A DNA stretch of 64,000 nucleotides from Prauserella marina. GTDB lineage: Bacteria > Actinomycetota > Actinomycetes > Mycobacteriales > Pseudonocardiaceae. The notes under the pieces were generated by a model. It made no database searches and was not told the origin of the DNA. It saw only the letters and a program-made list of their open reading frames with translations. Both the position numbers and the translations under genes were made by a program. Each line of letters opens with the position of its first letter. The first letter of the stretch is position 1. This document shows, piece by piece, positions 62,698 through 64,000 of this stretch. The stretch spans positions 434,001-498,000 of the forward strand of contig NZ_CP016353.1 in NCBI RefSeq assembly GCF_002240355.1, written 5' to 3'.

Positions 62698-63837
62698 CTA
62701 CCCCAGCAGGGTGGTCCTCACCCCGGACCGGTCGATCTTGCCCGGACCGATGAGCGGAAGCCTCGCGACGAACCGCACCCGCTTCGGCACGTGTGCCGCT
62801 CCCAGTTCGGCTCGCACCGCGGCGAGCAGGTCGGCGACCGGCGGCGCCTCGCCATCCGGTACGACGGCCGCGGCGACGAGCTGCCCCCACTCCGCATCGG
62901 GGAGGCCGACGACGCAGACGGAGCGAACCCCGGGCTGACGGGAGAGCACCCGCTCGACCGCGCCCGCCGGGACCTTGACCCCACCGGTGTTGATCACGTC
63001 GTCGACCCTGCCGAGCACGCTGAGCCTGCCATCGGCGTCGAGCGCGCCGAGGTCACTCGTAAGGAACCAGCCCGAGGAGAACGCGGCAGCCGTGAGATCG
63101 GGCCGCAGCCGGTAGCCGTGCGTCAGCACCGGCCCCGCGATCTCGATGCGATCGCCCTCGCCGAGCCTGACCCGCACGCCGTCGAGCGGACGGCCGTCGT
63201 AAACGCAGCCACTCGCGGTCTCACTCATGCCGTAGGCGGGCACCACCCGTACGCCCGCTTGCTCCGCGCGGGACCTGAGCCGGTCGTCGAGCGCGGCACC
63301 ACCGAGTACGACGGCGGAGAACCCCGCCAGCTCGCTGTTTCCGGCGTCGAGCAGTCTGCCCAACTGGGTCGGAACCAGAGCCGTGTAGTGCGGGCCCGTC
63401 TCCGCGAGCAGCGAGCGCGCGGCAACGGCGAACGCGCCGGGATCGAATCCCGCCGACATGTCCAGCACGGTCGGTGCCGTCCCCGCCTGGTGCGCGCGCA
63501 CCAGCACCTGTAGCCCGCCGATGTAGTTGGCAGGAGTGGCGAGCAGCCACCTGCCCTCGCCGCCGAGCCGGTCGTGTGTGGCCATCGCCGAGGCAAGCAA
63601 CGCCGACGCCGACAGCAGCACCCCTTTCGGGCCGCCCGTCGAACCCGACGTCGGCATGATCACCGCGGTACCCGGCTCGACCGGCTGCTCGGCAGCCATC
63701 GCGGCGAGCACGTCACCCGCGGCCGGGTTGCGCTGGTCGAGCGGCAACACCGCGGGTCCGCCGTCGAGCGCGGTCAGCACGGCGTCTCGCAGCTCGGCGA
63801 CGCGCTCAGGTGAGCCGTCGGTCCAGACGACCCGCAT
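62698..63837 (-). CDS. menE: o-Succinylbenzoate-CoA ligase
   Basis: Activates o-succinylbenzoate with CoA for menaquinone synthesis. The 379-aa ligase has the AMP-binding motif MPTSGSTGGPKGVLLSAS, VPAYGMSETASGCVYDG, LTSDLGALDADGRLSVLGRV and DDVINTGGVKVPAG with a C-terminal GPGKIDRSGVR. It is shorter than typical acyl-CoA ligases, as actinobacterial MenE usually is. Its ATG overlaps the menB stop by one base, so the two are coupled. Confidence 0.93.
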   Translation of the reverse strand: MRVVWTDGSPERVAELRDAVLTALDGGPAVLPLDQRNPAAGDVLAAMAAEQPVEPGTAVIMPTSGSTGGPKGVLLSASALLASAMATHDRLGGEGRWLLATPANYIGGLQVLVRAHQAGTAPTVLDMSAGFDPGAFAVAARSLLAETGPHYTALVPTQLGRLLDAGNSELAGFSAVVLGGAALDDRLRSRAEQAGVRVVPAYGMSETASGCVYDGRPLDGVRVRLGEGDRIEIAGPVLTHGYRLRPDLTAAAFSSGWFLTSDLGALDADGRLSVLGRVDDVINTGGVKVPAGAVERVLSRQPGVRSVCVVGLPDAEWGQLVAAAVVPDGEAPPVADLLAAVRAELGAAHVPKRVRFVARLPLIGPGKIDRSGVRTTLLG

Positions 63838-64000
63838 CAGTAGTAGTAGGGATGGGCCGACCAGTCGGGATCGCGCTTCTCAAGGAACGCGTCCCTGCCC
63901 TCGACGGCCTCGTCCTGCAAGTAGGCCAGCCGGGTCGTCTCGCCCGCGAAGACCTGCTGACCGACGAGCCCGTCGTCGATCAGGTTGAACGCGTACTTCA
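63837..64000 (-). CDS. menB: 1,4-dihydroxy-2-naphthoyl-CoA synthase, C-terminal end (partial)
   Basis: The last 54 codons of a minus-strand gene that continues beyond the right edge. The translation, ending AYLQDEAVEGRDAFLEKRDP then DWSAHPYYY, is the characteristic C-terminus of MenB, a crotonase-family enzyme that closes the naphthoquinone ring. Its TGA overlaps the menE ATG (TGATG). Nothing of the active site is visible here. Confidence 0.9.
   Translation of the reverse strand, partial: KYAFNLIDDGLVGQQVFAGETTRLAYLQDEAVEGRDAFLEKRDPDWSAHPYYY

Overview
The window is high-GC actinobacterial DNA: GC-rich codon third positions throughout, many GTG starts, and many stop/start overlaps of the GTGA or ATGA type. 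Gene content (mshA, senX3-regX3, the 33-residue ribosomal protein bS22, rex-hemACD, bldC, a BldN-like sigma factor) fits a filamentous actinomycete. I infer the family Pseudonocardiaceae (Amycolatopsis/Prauserella/Saccharomonospora type), but the sequence alone does not fix the genus. From about 14 kb to the right edge, gene order follows the Mycobacterium tuberculosis Rv0482-Rv0548c segment as I remember it, with local insertions.

Region 1 (1-10.5 kb) is the end of a siderophore locus. It holds the last part of a nonribosomal peptide synthetase (A-PCP-terminal C), an MbtH protein, a two-gene heterodimeric ABC exporter, and a divergent FecCD-FecCD-FecE import system. The 116-bp divergent promoter carries two 19-bp sequences matching the IdeR/DmdR1 iron box, so export and import are probably both iron-repressed. 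Between mbtH and the exporter lies a 1-kb gene-free stretch of 21-bp tandem repeats in two opposed arrays. The same repeat recurs near 45.8 kb.

Region 2 (10.5-21 kb) holds purU, a putative ornithine-lipid pair (olsB-olsA-like) with a DedA protein, a methyltransferase-like protein, a DUF2505 protein, murB, an SDR, an L,D-transpeptidase lipoprotein, a hydrolase, mshA (mycothiol) and a YbjN protein. Region 3 (21-37 kb) holds gpmA, a LuxR regulator/aldo-keto reductase pair, senX3-regX3 behind a PHO-box-like repeat, ppx, a proline-rich membrane protein, a TIM-barrel protein, a thioesterase, proC, a BldC-like HTH protein, bS22, an epimerase, an acyltransferase, a HAD hydrolase, and a membrane anti-sigma candidate with its BldN-like ECF sigma factor.

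Region 4 (37-64 kb) is a respiratory-cofactor region. It contains an acyl-CoA synthetase, glutaredoxin, a molybdopterin oxidoreductase, rex with its operator, hemA-hemC-hemD, a strong terminator, the second 21-bp repeat array, a DapE-type peptidase, hemB, three small membrane proteins, hemL, a histidine phosphatase, a TlpA thioredoxin, the cytochrome c biogenesis genes ccdA-resB-ccsB, a MinD-like ATPase, bldC, an Lrp regulator, a Cds1-like PLP enzyme, and menA, menE and the end of menB. Heme, cytochrome c and menaquinone assembly are thus grouped, and Rex (an NADH/NAD+ sensor) probably controls at least the heme operon.

No tRNA, rRNA, transposase or CRISPR array was recognised. The most unusual features are the dispersed 21-bp repeat family, the asymmetric exporter whose two subunits carry complementary defects, the NRPS terminal condensation domain without its catalytic histidines, and the import promoter in which an iron box runs into the start codon.
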